Shown here: positions 48,473 to 61,100 of the stretch, piece by piece
Layout: every line of letters begins with the position of its first letter
Position numbering within the stretch: the first letter of the stretch is position 1
NCBI RefSeq assembly: GCF_004210375.1
Contig: NC_134834.1
Span: 12,881,857-12,945,856, forward strand
Direction of reading: 5' to 3'
DNA length: 64,000 bases
Origin: Tachypleus tridentatus
Taxonomy: Eukaryota; Arthropoda; Merostomata; Xiphosura; Limulidae
The notes under the pieces: model-generated
What the model saw: only the letters and a program-made list of their open reading frames with translations
What the model was told of the DNA's origin: nothing
Databases searched by the model: none
Program-made: the position numbers and the translations under genes

Positions 48473-49065
48473 GTTGTGTTGGAACTCCGAACGCAGTATT
48501 TACTAGCACGAGCTAACGTCATGGTGTAGAAACGTGATAGCATCAGTTGTTAAACACTCATTAATTCGTCAACAGAGGTTCTGACGTCACGCGCCAATTG
48601 GCTCACTGGTATCGGTGTTATCTTACGTAATCGTTGATCAAGGCCATCATTATTAAACAACTTGCTAAGAACCAGTATGTAACAAAGGTAGAATTCTTCA
48701 AGAAATATTGTCTGAATCTTGCTTGTTCTTATCTTCATATTCAAATATTACAACTTCTGAACGTGGCACTTGAGAGCGTGAATGTTGGACTCCTGTCATA
48801 TGGACCACAGAAAGACGACTTGTGTTTCCGTTAGAGTACCATGACTAACTTCCGGTACACCACTGATAATAACATGGTGATTACAGATAAGTGAACACTA
48901 GCCCTTCTAGTATTTGTATTTATTTGATAAAAGTCGCTCTGCTTTCATAATTAGATTTTTCACAAATAAGAGAAACAAGAAACAAAATGCAGACGATAGA
49001 ACTGTTTATCATAAACATCTGCATTTACTTGATGTGTAAGAATGGATAAGAAACAGAATTTCATT
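48473..49065. other. Non-coding sequence (second copy)
   Basis: Counterpart of 43487-44079. The same short overlapping frames recur unchanged, as expected of a duplicated assembly segment. Confidence 0.5.
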
Positions 49066-49815
49066 AACGAAACACTACATAAACACTTGTAACACGGGAT
49101 TTCACTTGAAAACACTATATAAACACTGTCAAGATGGGATTTCACTTGAAAACACTACATAAACACTGTCAAGATGGGATTTCACTTGAAAACAGTATAT
49201 AAACACTGTCAAGATGGGATTTCACTTGAAAACAGTATATAAACACTGTCAAGATGGGATTTCACTTGAAAACACTATATAAACACTGTCAAGATGGGAT
49301 TTCACTTGAAAACAGTATATAAACACTGTCAAGATGGGATTTCACTTGAAAACACTATATAAACACTGTCAAGATGGGATTTCACTTGAAAACACGACAT
49401 AAACACTGTCAAGATGGGATTTCACTTGAAAACACTACATAAACACTGTCAAGATGGGATTTCACTTGAAAACACTACATAAACACTGTCAAGATGGGAT
49501 TTCACTTGAAAACACTACATAAACACTGTCAAGATGGTATTTCATTTAAAAACACTACATAAACACTGTCAAGATGGGATTTCACTTGAAAACAATGCAT
49601 AGAAACTGTTAATACGGGATTTCACTTGATAACACTACATAAACACTGTCAAGATGGGATTTCACTTGAAAACACTACATAAACACTGTCAAGATGGGAT
49701 TTCACTTGAAAACACTACATAAACACTGTCAAGATGGTATTTCATTTAAAAACACTACATAAACACTGTCAAGATGGGATTTCACTTGAAAACAATGCAT
49801 AGAAACTGTTAATAC
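49066..49815. repeat. 40-bp minisatellite, about 18 copies (second copy)
   Basis: Counterpart of 44080-44825. The unit variants occur in the same order, so this is the same array represented twice and not independent expansion. Confidence 0.95.
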
Positions 49816-49890
49816 GGGATTTCAATAGAAAAATTATAAAAACAGTTGAAACACAGTTTCATTAAAACCACACACAAAACTGTTAAGTTC

Positions 49891-50002
49891 GTTTGTTACA
49901 ACAAAGCTACACAAATGGCTATCGGTGTTCTGCCCACCACGAATATCGAAACCCGATTTCTAATACTGTAAGTCCACAGACATACTTCATTGCCACTAGG
50001 TG
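49891..50002 (-). mobile_element. Family B SINE (second copy)
   Basis: Counterpart of 44901-45012. Confidence 0.65.
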
Positions 50003-50400
50003 ACGGAACTGTTAAGATTTCATTAGAAATCGCCACGTAAAACTGCTAAAACAAGGCTTGATTAAAAGTATACTACGTGAAAAATGTTGAATTAAAAATA
50101 TTTTTATTAATTCTAATTTAAAAACACTCCATAAATTATTAAAACTATTAAGAAACGCGCAACGCATAAGACGGTTAAAATTGGAATTTAGTTTCAAAAA
50201 CAAAAAAAACGTGCACTACACGAAGATGGTTGTAATGGTTAAAACTGACTTAATTTAAAACACTATGTAAAGACGACGAAAATAAACCTTTTTAAACGAG
50301 AAATAAGTAACTACATAACCCTTTTAATAGTTACATTTTAATTCTTAATCAGATATTCGTTTAGCCCTTTTCTGAACTTATGCACTTGTTTATTTAGTTT
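50003..50400. other. Non-coding AT-rich DNA (second copy)
   Basis: Counterpart of 45013-45406, with small A-run length differences. No gene is seen. Confidence 0.45.
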
Positions 50401-50646
50401 GGTTTGTTTTGAAGTTCGCGCAAAGCTACTCGAGGGTTATCTGCGCTAGCCGTCCCTAATTTAGCAGTGTAAGACTAGAGGGAAGGAAGCTAGTGATCAT
50501 CACCCACCGCCAACTCTTGGCGATTGACCATCACATTATATCGCTCCCACGCCTGAAAGGGCGAGCATGTTTGGTGCGACAGGGATTCGAACCCGCGACC
50601 CTCAGACTAGAAGTCGAGTGCCTTGACCACCTGGTCCTGCCGGGCC
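50401..50646 (-). mobile_element. Family A SINE, inverted pair left member (second copy)
   Basis: Counterpart of 45407-45652, with the same internal deletion. Confidence 0.9.
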
Positions 50647-50699
50647 GCCCCTATATATAAAAACAATCTGATTTGTGCTGGTACTTCAAGTACCGAATA

Positions 50700-50967
50700 C
50701 CCGGCATGACCAGATGGATAAGGCTCTCAACTCGTAATCTGAGTGTCCCGGGTTCGAACCCCGTCATACCAAACATACTTGCCCTTCAGCCGTGAGAGTG
50801 TTATAATGTCACAGTTAATCTCGCTATTCGTTGGTAAAGAGTAGCCCAAGAGTTGCCGGTGGGTGGTGATGACCAGCTGCCTTCCCTCTAGGCTTACACT
50901 GGAAAATGAGGAACGGCTATCGCAGATAGTCCTCGTGTAGCTTTGCGCAAAATTCAAAAACAAGCAA
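50700..50967 (+). mobile_element. Family A SINE, inverted pair right member (second copy)
   Basis: Counterpart of 45706-45972. Several single-base homopolymer differences from it are visible. A 98-codon minus-strand frame across it (50727-51023) exists only because of these indels and is not a gene. Confidence 0.9.
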
Positions 50968-51343
50968 TCAAGCACCGTACATTTTATAGTCTTTACTACG
51001 ACTCTACAAATACAAACTAACAATTACACCAGATGGGGACTGTGTTGTTAATTTGTTGGATGACAAAACGGGTAATTCTCACATGAATGTATTCCTAAAT
51101 TAATACAATGTTTTATTTATTTCTCTGACAATTGGAGATTCGTCGACGCATCTTATGTCACTTTTCAGGCCTGAAAGAAATCTGTCTGAAATAGAATTAT
51201 TTACTTTAACTTTCTAAAATATTGATTAACTTGTATAATTAATTGAACTCGTGAGATTCGTCCTGTCTTGGACGAGTCAGTCTGCTGAACTTTGAAGTTT
51301 TATATCATGAATGGTTCCGTCCCGTTACCGCAAAATTGCGCTC

Positions 51344-51483
51344 GGTGCTTCGAGTGCGTTACGAGAACGGTAGTGAAATTCCAGTATTCGATTGGAGTAG
51401 CCAAGAGTTGGCGGCTGTTGTTATTGACTAAGTGCCTCCCTTCTAGCTTAATTTATCCAATTAAGGACCCACTAGCGATGACG
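51344..51483 (+). mobile_element. Degenerate family A SINE fragment (second copy)
   Basis: Counterpart of 46352-46490. Confidence 0.65.
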
Positions 51484-51570
51484 TCTGAAACAATCAACGC
51501 TGACCAATGATGTGCGAGATGAGATATAACAAAGCAACATTTCTTGACACTAGAGGGAGTTGATTGATTT

Positions 51571-51834
51571 GGTTTGTTTTGAATTTCGCGCAAAGCTACT
51601 CAAGAGCTATCTGCGCTAGCCGTCCCTAATTTAGCAGTGTAAGACTAGAGGGAAGGAAGCTAGTGATCATTACCCACCGCCAACTCTTGGGCTACTCTTT
51701 TACCAACGAATATTGGGATTGGCCGTAACATTATAACGTCCCCATGGCTCAAAAGAACAAGCACGTTTGGTGCGACGGGGATTCGAACCCTCGAATTACG
51801 AGTCGAGTGTCTTGACCACCTGGCCATGGGGGCC
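51571..51834 (-). mobile_element. Family A SINE (second copy)
   Basis: Counterpart of 46578-46842, differing by G-run length at the head end (CATGGGGGCC versus CATGGGGGGCC). Confidence 0.9.
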
Positions 51835-52738
51835 TATTTTATTGTAATTAATAAACAGACTTACATAACTTATGATGACGATGAATCCACTTGAAGCGAC
51901 AACAGACAAGTAAAGAAAAATTTTTTCAAAAAATGGAAGTAAAAGAAAAGATGGTTGATATCAGTTCTAAAAAAACAATGTAAACAAGATGGTAGAGATG
52001 GCACTTCCATCATCCTTACATAATAGCACAGGCACACTGTGTAGTAGAATGTTAAACTGAGTTGTGATTGAATAGTTACATAAATATGTTGCTGTATATT
52101 AATTATTGCCTGTACTATCAGTACAGATTGTTTAAGTTGATATTAGCCGTCTGTACATTTACTTTCTTTTATGAAAAGTTTTTATTCACTTGTTTGCTTG
52201 TAGTTGTTTTTTAATGCAACGTTTGGACAGACATGGGAAGACTCTATGATAAATACAATGATGTTCCAAGTGTAATATTTATTGTTCATTTATTATTGGT
52301 TGGTAATTCATGTTTCACTCTATACTTAAGCCTTTTCACAGGAACACCAAGTTCTTGTGAGAAAATTAATTTCGAAGGGTAATGACAAGACTGTTTATAC
52401 CAGAATCATGATTTATAATAATTAATATTAGGTATTAATGATACTTATCAAAGGATGTACTACATTTGAAACTACGTCACTTCACTGGAACTGGTGGATA
52501 TCATTGTCTTAGTTTTACAGTTATAGTGTAACAAAAAAATCACACTTTTTACTGTCAAACTTACAGACAATACCTGAACTTCTGGCTTAGTCATCACATA
52601 GACATTGTTATAAAAGGAAACACTGTATAGTGTTGTAAGGTTATAATGACCTATTGAGGAGATAATGAATATACTAGTTAGATGAACAACACGAATCGTC
52701 TTTAGATAGACAGTGCTGCTACCTGCCTGATGTAGAAA
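51835..52738. other. Non-coding sequence (second copy)
   Basis: Counterpart of 46843-47743. Nothing gene-like is recognised. Confidence 0.5.
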
Positions 52739-53559
52739 AGACGACCGATACGGGTACTCAAAACTTTTATTTACAACACAGCAGAAGTAACAACATTTCT
52801 ACCTATTGTTACTAACGTCCTCACGACACGTGATCTGTGATTTTTTTGATTTTTTTTTTTTTTGCAAATTTAATTGTTAACCTGAAGATGATCGATCTGA
52901 GGAGGTTAAAACGTAGTTACTTGTTCATTGTTTTCAACAATGTTTTTAACATTCATGCCATGTATCTCTAATATATATATATATATAATTTTAATTACAT
53001 AACAATTAACTTAAGGTTACTTAGCAGATTATAAATTTAGAAACAAGTATACGAAACCAATTACGTATTTTAATTGGACAAACAAGAAAAACACATAAAA
53101 CGGAATTTCAGGTTTATATTCTAGACAAAAATAAATTTGTAAAAAATTACATAACTTTAGATGTCTAATTCTTTTTATTGTTGTTTGGGAGACTTGTTTC
53201 TTTCATTTATAAAATTCATTACAATTCCAATAAATCTATAATTTTGTAACTTTTTATAATTATTTCTGGTAAGGCTAACAGCTTTCAAATCTACAGAATC
53301 TCCTTAGAGGTTAAAATTATTGAGAAAGACTGTTTCAGTTTTAAGTAGTTACCCTGTAGCTCTTCATCTTTAATGGAACAGAAGAAAAACAAGAGACATA
53401 GAATAGCTTGGAGGCAAATCATGAGATGTATCTAACATAATATGTCTCTGCTTTATCGTAATGAGTGTATTGTTTTTTATTATTATAATTATTTCATGTC
53501 AGATGTGTTCAGAAGGGTTGTCATTGTGATGACTATCGTTAATTTATTTTACTCTATTG
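52739..53559. other. Non-coding unique sequence beyond the duplication
   Basis: Contains a T run (about 52843-52863) and an AT microsatellite (about 52971-52988). The phrase GATCTGAGGAGGTTAAAACG (about 52893-52912) resembles a GAGGAGGTCGAAACG-type motif I associate with ends of some animal retroelements, but this is too weak to call. No gene is seen. Confidence 0.5.
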
Positions 53560-54085
53560 ATTCTTAAGCCTATTATTATTTTATTTCACAACGTTGTTTC
53601 TTATGCCTATTATTATTTTAGTCTATACTGTTTTCTTAAGCTTATAATCATTTTAGTTTCACTGTTATTTTTAAGCCTATTATTATTTTAGTTTGCACTG
53701 TTGTTTTCTTATATCTATTATTATTTTAGTCTACATTGTTATTTTCTTAAGCCTATAATCATTCTAGTTTACAGTCTTGTTTCCTTAAGCCTATTATTAT
53801 TTTAGTTTGCTCTGTTGTTTATTAAGCCTATTATTATTTTAGTCTTCACTGTTATTTTCTTAAGCCTATTATTATTTTAGTTTACACTGTTGTTTCTTAA
53901 GCCTATTATTATCTAATTTTATACTGTTGTTTTTTTAAGCCTATTATTATTTTAGTCTACACTGTTAATTTCTTAAGCCTATTATTATTTTAGCTTACAC
54001 TGTTATTTCTTAAGCCCATTATTATTTTATTTTACACTGTTGTTTTCTTATATCTATCATCATTTTAGTCTACACTGTTGTTGCC
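53560..54085. repeat. 37-38-bp minisatellite, about 14 copies, diverged
   Basis: The unit is TTAAGCCTATTATTATTTTA followed by GTTTACACTGTTGTTTC. Copies vary (AGTCTAC, AGTTTGC, TATATCTATT) and are clearly older than the other arrays. Confidence 0.92.
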
Positions 54086-55195
54086 TTTACGGAATGAATA
54101 TATCCTGAATGAGAGCTCTTCAACAACAATGTTCTTGTCGACTGTATTCTAATTAACATAATGTACAGACCAGTTATTATAAAATGGAGTAAATACCCAT
54201 ACTTTATTACCGTCGTTTTTGTATAAACTTCGGTATGATACATTCTACAGATAGTTGAAAATGCTGCCACCTATACATAAAATTCAGCGTTAGAAATTCT
54301 AAGAAATAAAAAGAAAATAATTTCACGGAAAAAATTTTGAATACGTGTGACTAAAACTCTCGACCTCAGTTTTAATGGATAGATCACTAACCTTCTGCCA
54401 GAACATACGTTCGAGTCTGACTCCGGCTCGACTAACACTTCATAAAACGCTACTGACCTTCCGTTACTGTTCAATAACCGTAAGATGGTTTTCATTATTA
54501 TTAGAGCATTACCTCTACTTTATCCCTTTTTCACTCAGATTACGTAATTAAGTTATTAAAGCATTTACAATTAGTTGATGTGCCCCTTAAAAAGTTTTTC
54601 TTTCAAAGTATTGACACCCAGTTAGGTAAGGTGCTCTAACTATCTAACAAACTAGAGAGAAGACAGTTTCTCAACATTACACCATATAAATTGTTGTGTT
54701 ACTATCTTCTGGAAGAAGATTGAAAATTGTCCTTACACTTATAACACATTAATGGCTCGGAGTACAGAGCGTTTTGTTTTGCGAGAATGGGACACAAACA
54801 CTGGACCTACAGATCAACACGCTGATCAATGAACCAAGAACGGTATTTTATAACTCGAACCTGACAAAGAATGATGTATCCAAACTACATTCAGTTGAAA
54901 AAGATTTTAACTTGCAATATTTTACCTTTTCTCTCTCTTCTTGATGTTATAAACCTGTCAGTTGTATTAAAGTTTTAACTGTAGGATGGTTTGTTGATAA
55001 CATGTTAATGTCGTTCCTTCCGACACCGGAGGTTATGTTTCCACCACTACGTTTATCAGTACAACTTCTCAGAAACGGCTGAAAGGATTCAGTCGAGAGC
55101 TGGTATAAATCTGAACTATGACTAAACGTAAAAGAAAGTCGTTTTTGTAGGTTCAAGATCAAAGGGTAAGGTCATGAAAATAGGCAAAAGCTCTA
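54086..55195. other. Non-coding unique sequence
   Basis: Minus-strand frames of 66-74 codons (54070-54270, 54271-54495 and 54947-55162) show no family motif. A tRNA-like phrase (TTCTGCCAGAACATACGTTCGAGTC at about 54393) might be an old SINE head but lacks supporting structure. Confidence 0.45.
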
Positions 55196-58100
55196 TATAT
55201 TCACGTGTGTGTGGATATTCAACAACCAATAACAATACGCATTCAGTGTGGATATTCAAGAACCAATAACAATACACATTGTGTGTGGATATTCAAAAAC
55301 CAAAAACAATACACACTGTGTGTGTATATTCAATAACCAATAACAATACACATTGTGTGTGGATATTCAATAACCAATAACAATACACATTGTGTGTGGA
55401 TATTCAACAACCAATAACAATACACATTGTGTGTGGATATTCAACAACCAATAACAATACACATTTTGTGTGTGTGGATATTCAGTAACCAATAACAATA
55501 CACATTGTGTGTGGATAATCAAGAACCAATAACAATACACACTGTGTGTGGATATTCAACAACAAATAACAATACACATTGTGTGTGGATATTCAACAAC
55601 CAATAACAATACACATTGTGTGTGGATATTCAATAACCAATAAAAATACACATTCTGTGTGAAAAATGAAGAACAAATAAAAATACACATTCTGTGTGTA
55701 TAATCAAGAACCAATAAAAATACACACTGTGTGTTGATATTCAACAACCAATAACAATACACATTGTGTGTGGATAATCAATATCAAATAACAATACACA
55801 TTGTGTGTGGATATTCAACAACCAATGACAATACACATTGTGTGTGTGTGGATATTCAATAACCAATAACAATACACATTGTGTGTGGATAATCAAGAAC
55901 CAATAACAATACACATTGTGTGTGTGTGGATATTCAACAACCAATAACAATACACATTGTGTGTGGATATTCAATAACAAATAAAAATACACATTTTCGG
56001 TGTGGATATTCAATAAGCAATAACAATACACATTGTGTTTGTATATTTAAGAACCAATAACAATACACATTGTGTGTGGATATTAAATAACCAACAACAA
56101 TACACATTGTGTGTGGATAATCAACAACCAATAACAATACACATTGTTTGTGGATATTCATCAACCAATAACAATACACATTGTGTGTGTGTGGATAATC
56201 AATAACCAATAACAATACACATTATGTTTGGATAATCAAGAACCATTAACAATACACATTGTGTGTTGAAATTCAACAACCAATAACAATACACATTGTG
56301 TTTGTGTGGATATTCAACAACCAATAACAATACACATTGTGTGTGGATATTCAATAACCAATAACAATACACATTGTGTGTGGATATCAACAACCAATAA
56401 TAATACACATTGTGTGTGGATATTCAATAACCAATAACAATACACACTGTGTGTGGAAATTCAACAATTAATAACAATACACATTGTGTGTGTGCGGATA
56501 TTCAATAACAAATAACAATACACATTTTGTGTGGATATTCAATAACAAATAACAATACACATTGTGTGTGGATAATCAACAACCAATAACAATACACATT
56601 GTGTGTGGATATTCAATAATTAATGACAATACACATTGTATGTGTGTGGATATTCAATAACAAATAACAATACACATTGTGTGTGGATATTCAACAACCA
56701 ATAACAATACACATTGTGTGTGGATAATCAACAACCAATAACAATACACATTGTGTGTGGATATTCAACAATTAATGACAATACACATTGTGTGTGTGGA
56801 TATTCAATAACCAATAACAATACACATTGTGTGTGGATAATCAAGAACCAATAACAATACACATTGTGTGTGGATATTCAACAACCAATAACAATACACA
56901 TTGTGTGTGTGTAGATAATCAAAAACCAATAAAAATACACACTGTGTTTGGATAATCAAGAACCAATAACAATACACATTGTGTGTGGATATTCAACAAC
57001 CAATAACAATACACATTGTGTGTGGATAATCAAGAACCAATAACAATACACATTGTGTATGTGGATATTCAACAACAAATAACAATACACATTGTGTTTG
57101 GATAATCAAGAACCAATAACAATACACATTGTGTGTGGATATTCAACAACCAATAACAATACACATTGTGTGTGTGTGGATATTCAATAACCAATAACAA
57201 TACACATTGTGTTTGGATAATCAAGAACCAATAACAATACACATTGTATATGTGGATATTCAAGAACCAATAACAATACACATTGTGTGTGGATATTCAA
57301 TAACCAATAACAATACACATTGTGTGTGGATATTCAACAACCAATAACAATACACATTGTGTGTGGATATTCAACAACCAATAACAATACACATTGTGTG
57401 TGGATATTCAATAACCAATAACAATACACATTGTGTGTGGATAATCAAGAACCAATAACAATACACACTGTGTGTGGATATTCAACAACCAATAACAATA
57501 CACATTGTGTGTGGATATTCAACAACCAATAACAATACACATTGTGTGTGGATATTCAATAACCAATAACAATACACATTGTGTGTGAAAAATGAAGAAC
57601 AAATAAAAATACACATTGTGTGTGGATAATCAAGAACCAATAACAATATACACATTCTGTGTGTATAATCAAGAACCAATAACAACACACACTGTGTGTG
57701 GACATTCAACAACCAATAACAATACACACTGTGTGTGGATATTCAAAACCAATAACAATACACATTGTGTGTGGATATTCAACAACCAATAACAATACAC
57801 ATTGTGTGTGGAAATTCAATAACCAATAACAATACACACTGTGTGTGGAAATTCAACAACCAATAACAATACACATTGTGTGTGGATAATAAACAACCAA
57901 TAACAATACACATTGTGTGTGGATATTCAACAATTAATGACAATACACATTGTGTGTGTGGATATTCAATAACCAATAACAATACACATTGTGTGTGGAT
58001 AATCAAAACCAATAACAATACACATTGTGTGTGGATATTCAAGAACCAATAACAATACACATTGTGTGTATGTGGAAATTCAACAACCAATAACAATACA

Positions 58101-61100
58101 CATTGTGTATGGATATTCAATGACCAATAACAATACTCACTGTTTGTGGATATTCAACAACCAATAACAATACACATTGTGTGTGTGGATATTCAATAAC
58201 CAATAACAATACACACTGTGTTTGGATAATCAAGAACCAAAAACAATACACATTGTTTGTGTGTCGATATTAAACAACCAATAACAATACACATTGTGTG
58301 TGGATATTCAATAACCAATAAATATACACATTGTGTGTGGATATTCAACAACCAATAACAATAAACATTGTGTGTGGATATTCAACAACCAATAACAATA
58401 CACATTGTGTGTGTAGATATTCAATAACCAATAACAATACACACTGTGTGTGGAAATTCAACAACCAATAACAATACACATTGTGTGTGTGTGGATATTA
58501 AAAAACCAATAACAATACACATTGTGTGTGGATATTCAATAACCAATAACAATACACATTGTGTGTGGATATTCAACAACCAATAACAATACACAATAGG
58601 TGTGTGTGTGGATATTCAACAACCAATAAAATACACATTGTGTGTGGATATTCAAGAACCAATAACAATACACATTGTGTGTGGATAATCAAGAACAAAT
58701 AAAAAACACATTGTGTGTGGATAATCAACAACCAATAACAATACACATTGTGTGTAAATATCAATAATTAATAACAATACACACTTTGTGTGGATATTCA
58801 ACAACCAATAACAATACACATTGTGTGTGGATATTCAATAACCAATAACAATACACATTGTGTGTGGATATCAACAACCAATAACAACACACATTGTGTG
58901 TGGATATCAACAACCAATAATAATACACATTGTGTGTGGATATTCAATAACCAATAACAATACACACTGTGTGTGGAAATTCAACAACCAATCATAATAC
59001 ACATTGTGTGCATGTGGATATTCAAAAAGAAATAACAATACACATTGTGTGTGTGGATAATCAAGAACCAATAACAATACACATTGTGTGTGGATAATCA
59101 AGAACCAAAAACAATACATATTGTGTGTGGATAATCAAGAACCAATAAAAATACACATTGTGTGTGGATAATCAAGAACCAATAACAATAAACATTCTGT
59201 GTGGATAATCAAGAACCAATAACAACACACACTGTGTGTGGACATTTAACAACCAATAACAATACACATTGTGTGTGGATATTCAATAACCAATAACAAT
59301 ACACATTGTGTGTGGATATCAACAACCACTAATAATACACATTGTGTGTGGATATTCAATAACCAATAACAATACACACTGTGTGTGGAAATTCAACAAT
59401 TAATAACAATACACATTGTGTGTGTGTGGATATTCAATAACAAATAACAATACACATTTTGTGTGTGGATATTCAACAACCAATAACAATACACATTGTG
59501 TGTGGATAATCAACAACCAATAACAATACACATTGTGTGTGGATATTCAACAACCAATAACAATACACATTGTGTGTGTGGATATTCAATAACCAATAAC
59601 AATACACATTGTGTGTGGATAATCAAGAACCAATAACAATACACATTGTGTGTGGATATTCAACAATTAATGACAATACACATTGTGTGTGTGGATATTC
59701 AATAACCAATAACAATACACATTGTGTGTGGATATTCAATGACCAATAACAATACACATTGTGTGTGTGTAGATAATCATTCAAAACCAATAACAATACA
59801 CATTGTGTGTGTGGATAATCAAAACCAATAACAATACACATTGTGTGTGGATAATCAAGAACCAATAACAATACACATTGTGTGTATGTGGATATTCAAC
59901 AACCAATAACAATACACATTGTGTGTGTGTGGATATTCAATAACCAATAACAATACACATTGTGTTTGGATAATCAAGAACCAATAACAATACACATTGT
60001 GTATGTGGATATTCAATAACCAATAACAATACACATTGTGTGTGGATATTCAATAACCAATAACAATACACATTGTGTGTGGATAATCAACAACCAATAA
60101 CAATACACATTGTGTGTGGATATTCAATAACCAATAACAATACACATTGTATGTGTGTGGATATTCAATAACCAATAACAATACACATTGTGTGTGGATA
60201 TTCAACAACCAATAACAATACACATTTGTGTGTGGATATTCAATAACCAATAACAATACACATTGTGTGTGGATATTCAACAACCAATAACAATACACAT
60301 TGTGTGTGGATATTCAATAACCAATAACAATACACATTGTATGTGTGTGGATATTCAATAACCAATAACAATACACATTGTGTGTGGATATTCAACAACC
60401 AATAACAATACACATTGTGTGTGATATTCAACAACCAATAACAATACACATTGTGTGTGGATAATCAACAACCAATAACAATACACATTGTGTGTGGATA
60501 TTCAACAACCAATAACAATACACATTGTGTGTGGATATTCAACAACCAATAACAATACACATTGTGTGTGGATATTCAACAACCAATAACAATACACATT
60601 GTGTGTGTGGATATTCAATAACCAATAACAATACACATTGTGTGTGGATATTCAAGAACCAATAACAATACACATTGTGTGTGGATATTCAAGAACCAAT
60701 AACAATACACATTGTGTGTGGATATTCAATAACCAATAACAATACACATTGTGTGTGGATATTCAACAACCAATAACAATACACATTGTGTGTGGATATT
60801 CAACAACCAATAACAATACACATTTTGTGTGTGTGGATATTCAATAACCAATAACAATACACATTGTGTGTGGATAATCAAGAACCAATAACAATACACA
60901 TTGTGTGTGGATATTCAATAACCAATAACAATACACATTGTGTGTGGATATTCAATAACCAATAACAATACACATACTGTGTGGATATTCAATAACCAAT
61001 AACAATACACATTGTGTGTGGATATTCAACAACCAATAACAATACACATTGTGTGTGGATATTCAACAACCAATAACAATACACATTGTGTGTGGATATT

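Larger units (their letters stand above)
48244..52738. repeat. 4.49-kb duplicated segment, right copy (abuts gap)
   Basis: Direct repeat of 43258-47743 that starts at the first base after the gap. Differences from the left copy are mainly single-base homopolymer changes (for example GCCCTTTCAG versus GCCCTTCAG, and TTGGGTAGCC versus TTGGAGTAGCC) and one 2-base change in the 40-bp array. It contains a second copy of every internal element of the left segment. Confidence 0.97.

Noticed and set aside
43258..52738. True tandem segmental duplication
   Set aside because: Both copies terminate precisely at the gap edges and differ mainly by homopolymer lengths, so an assembly overlap is more likely. 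Kept as a finding to test.
52880..52925. Hammerhead-ribozyme-like or retroelement-end phrase (CTGAAGATGATC...GGTTAAAACG)
   Set aside because: The conserved CUGAUGA core and its pairing arms are not present, and there is no flanking reverse transcriptase or other element structure.
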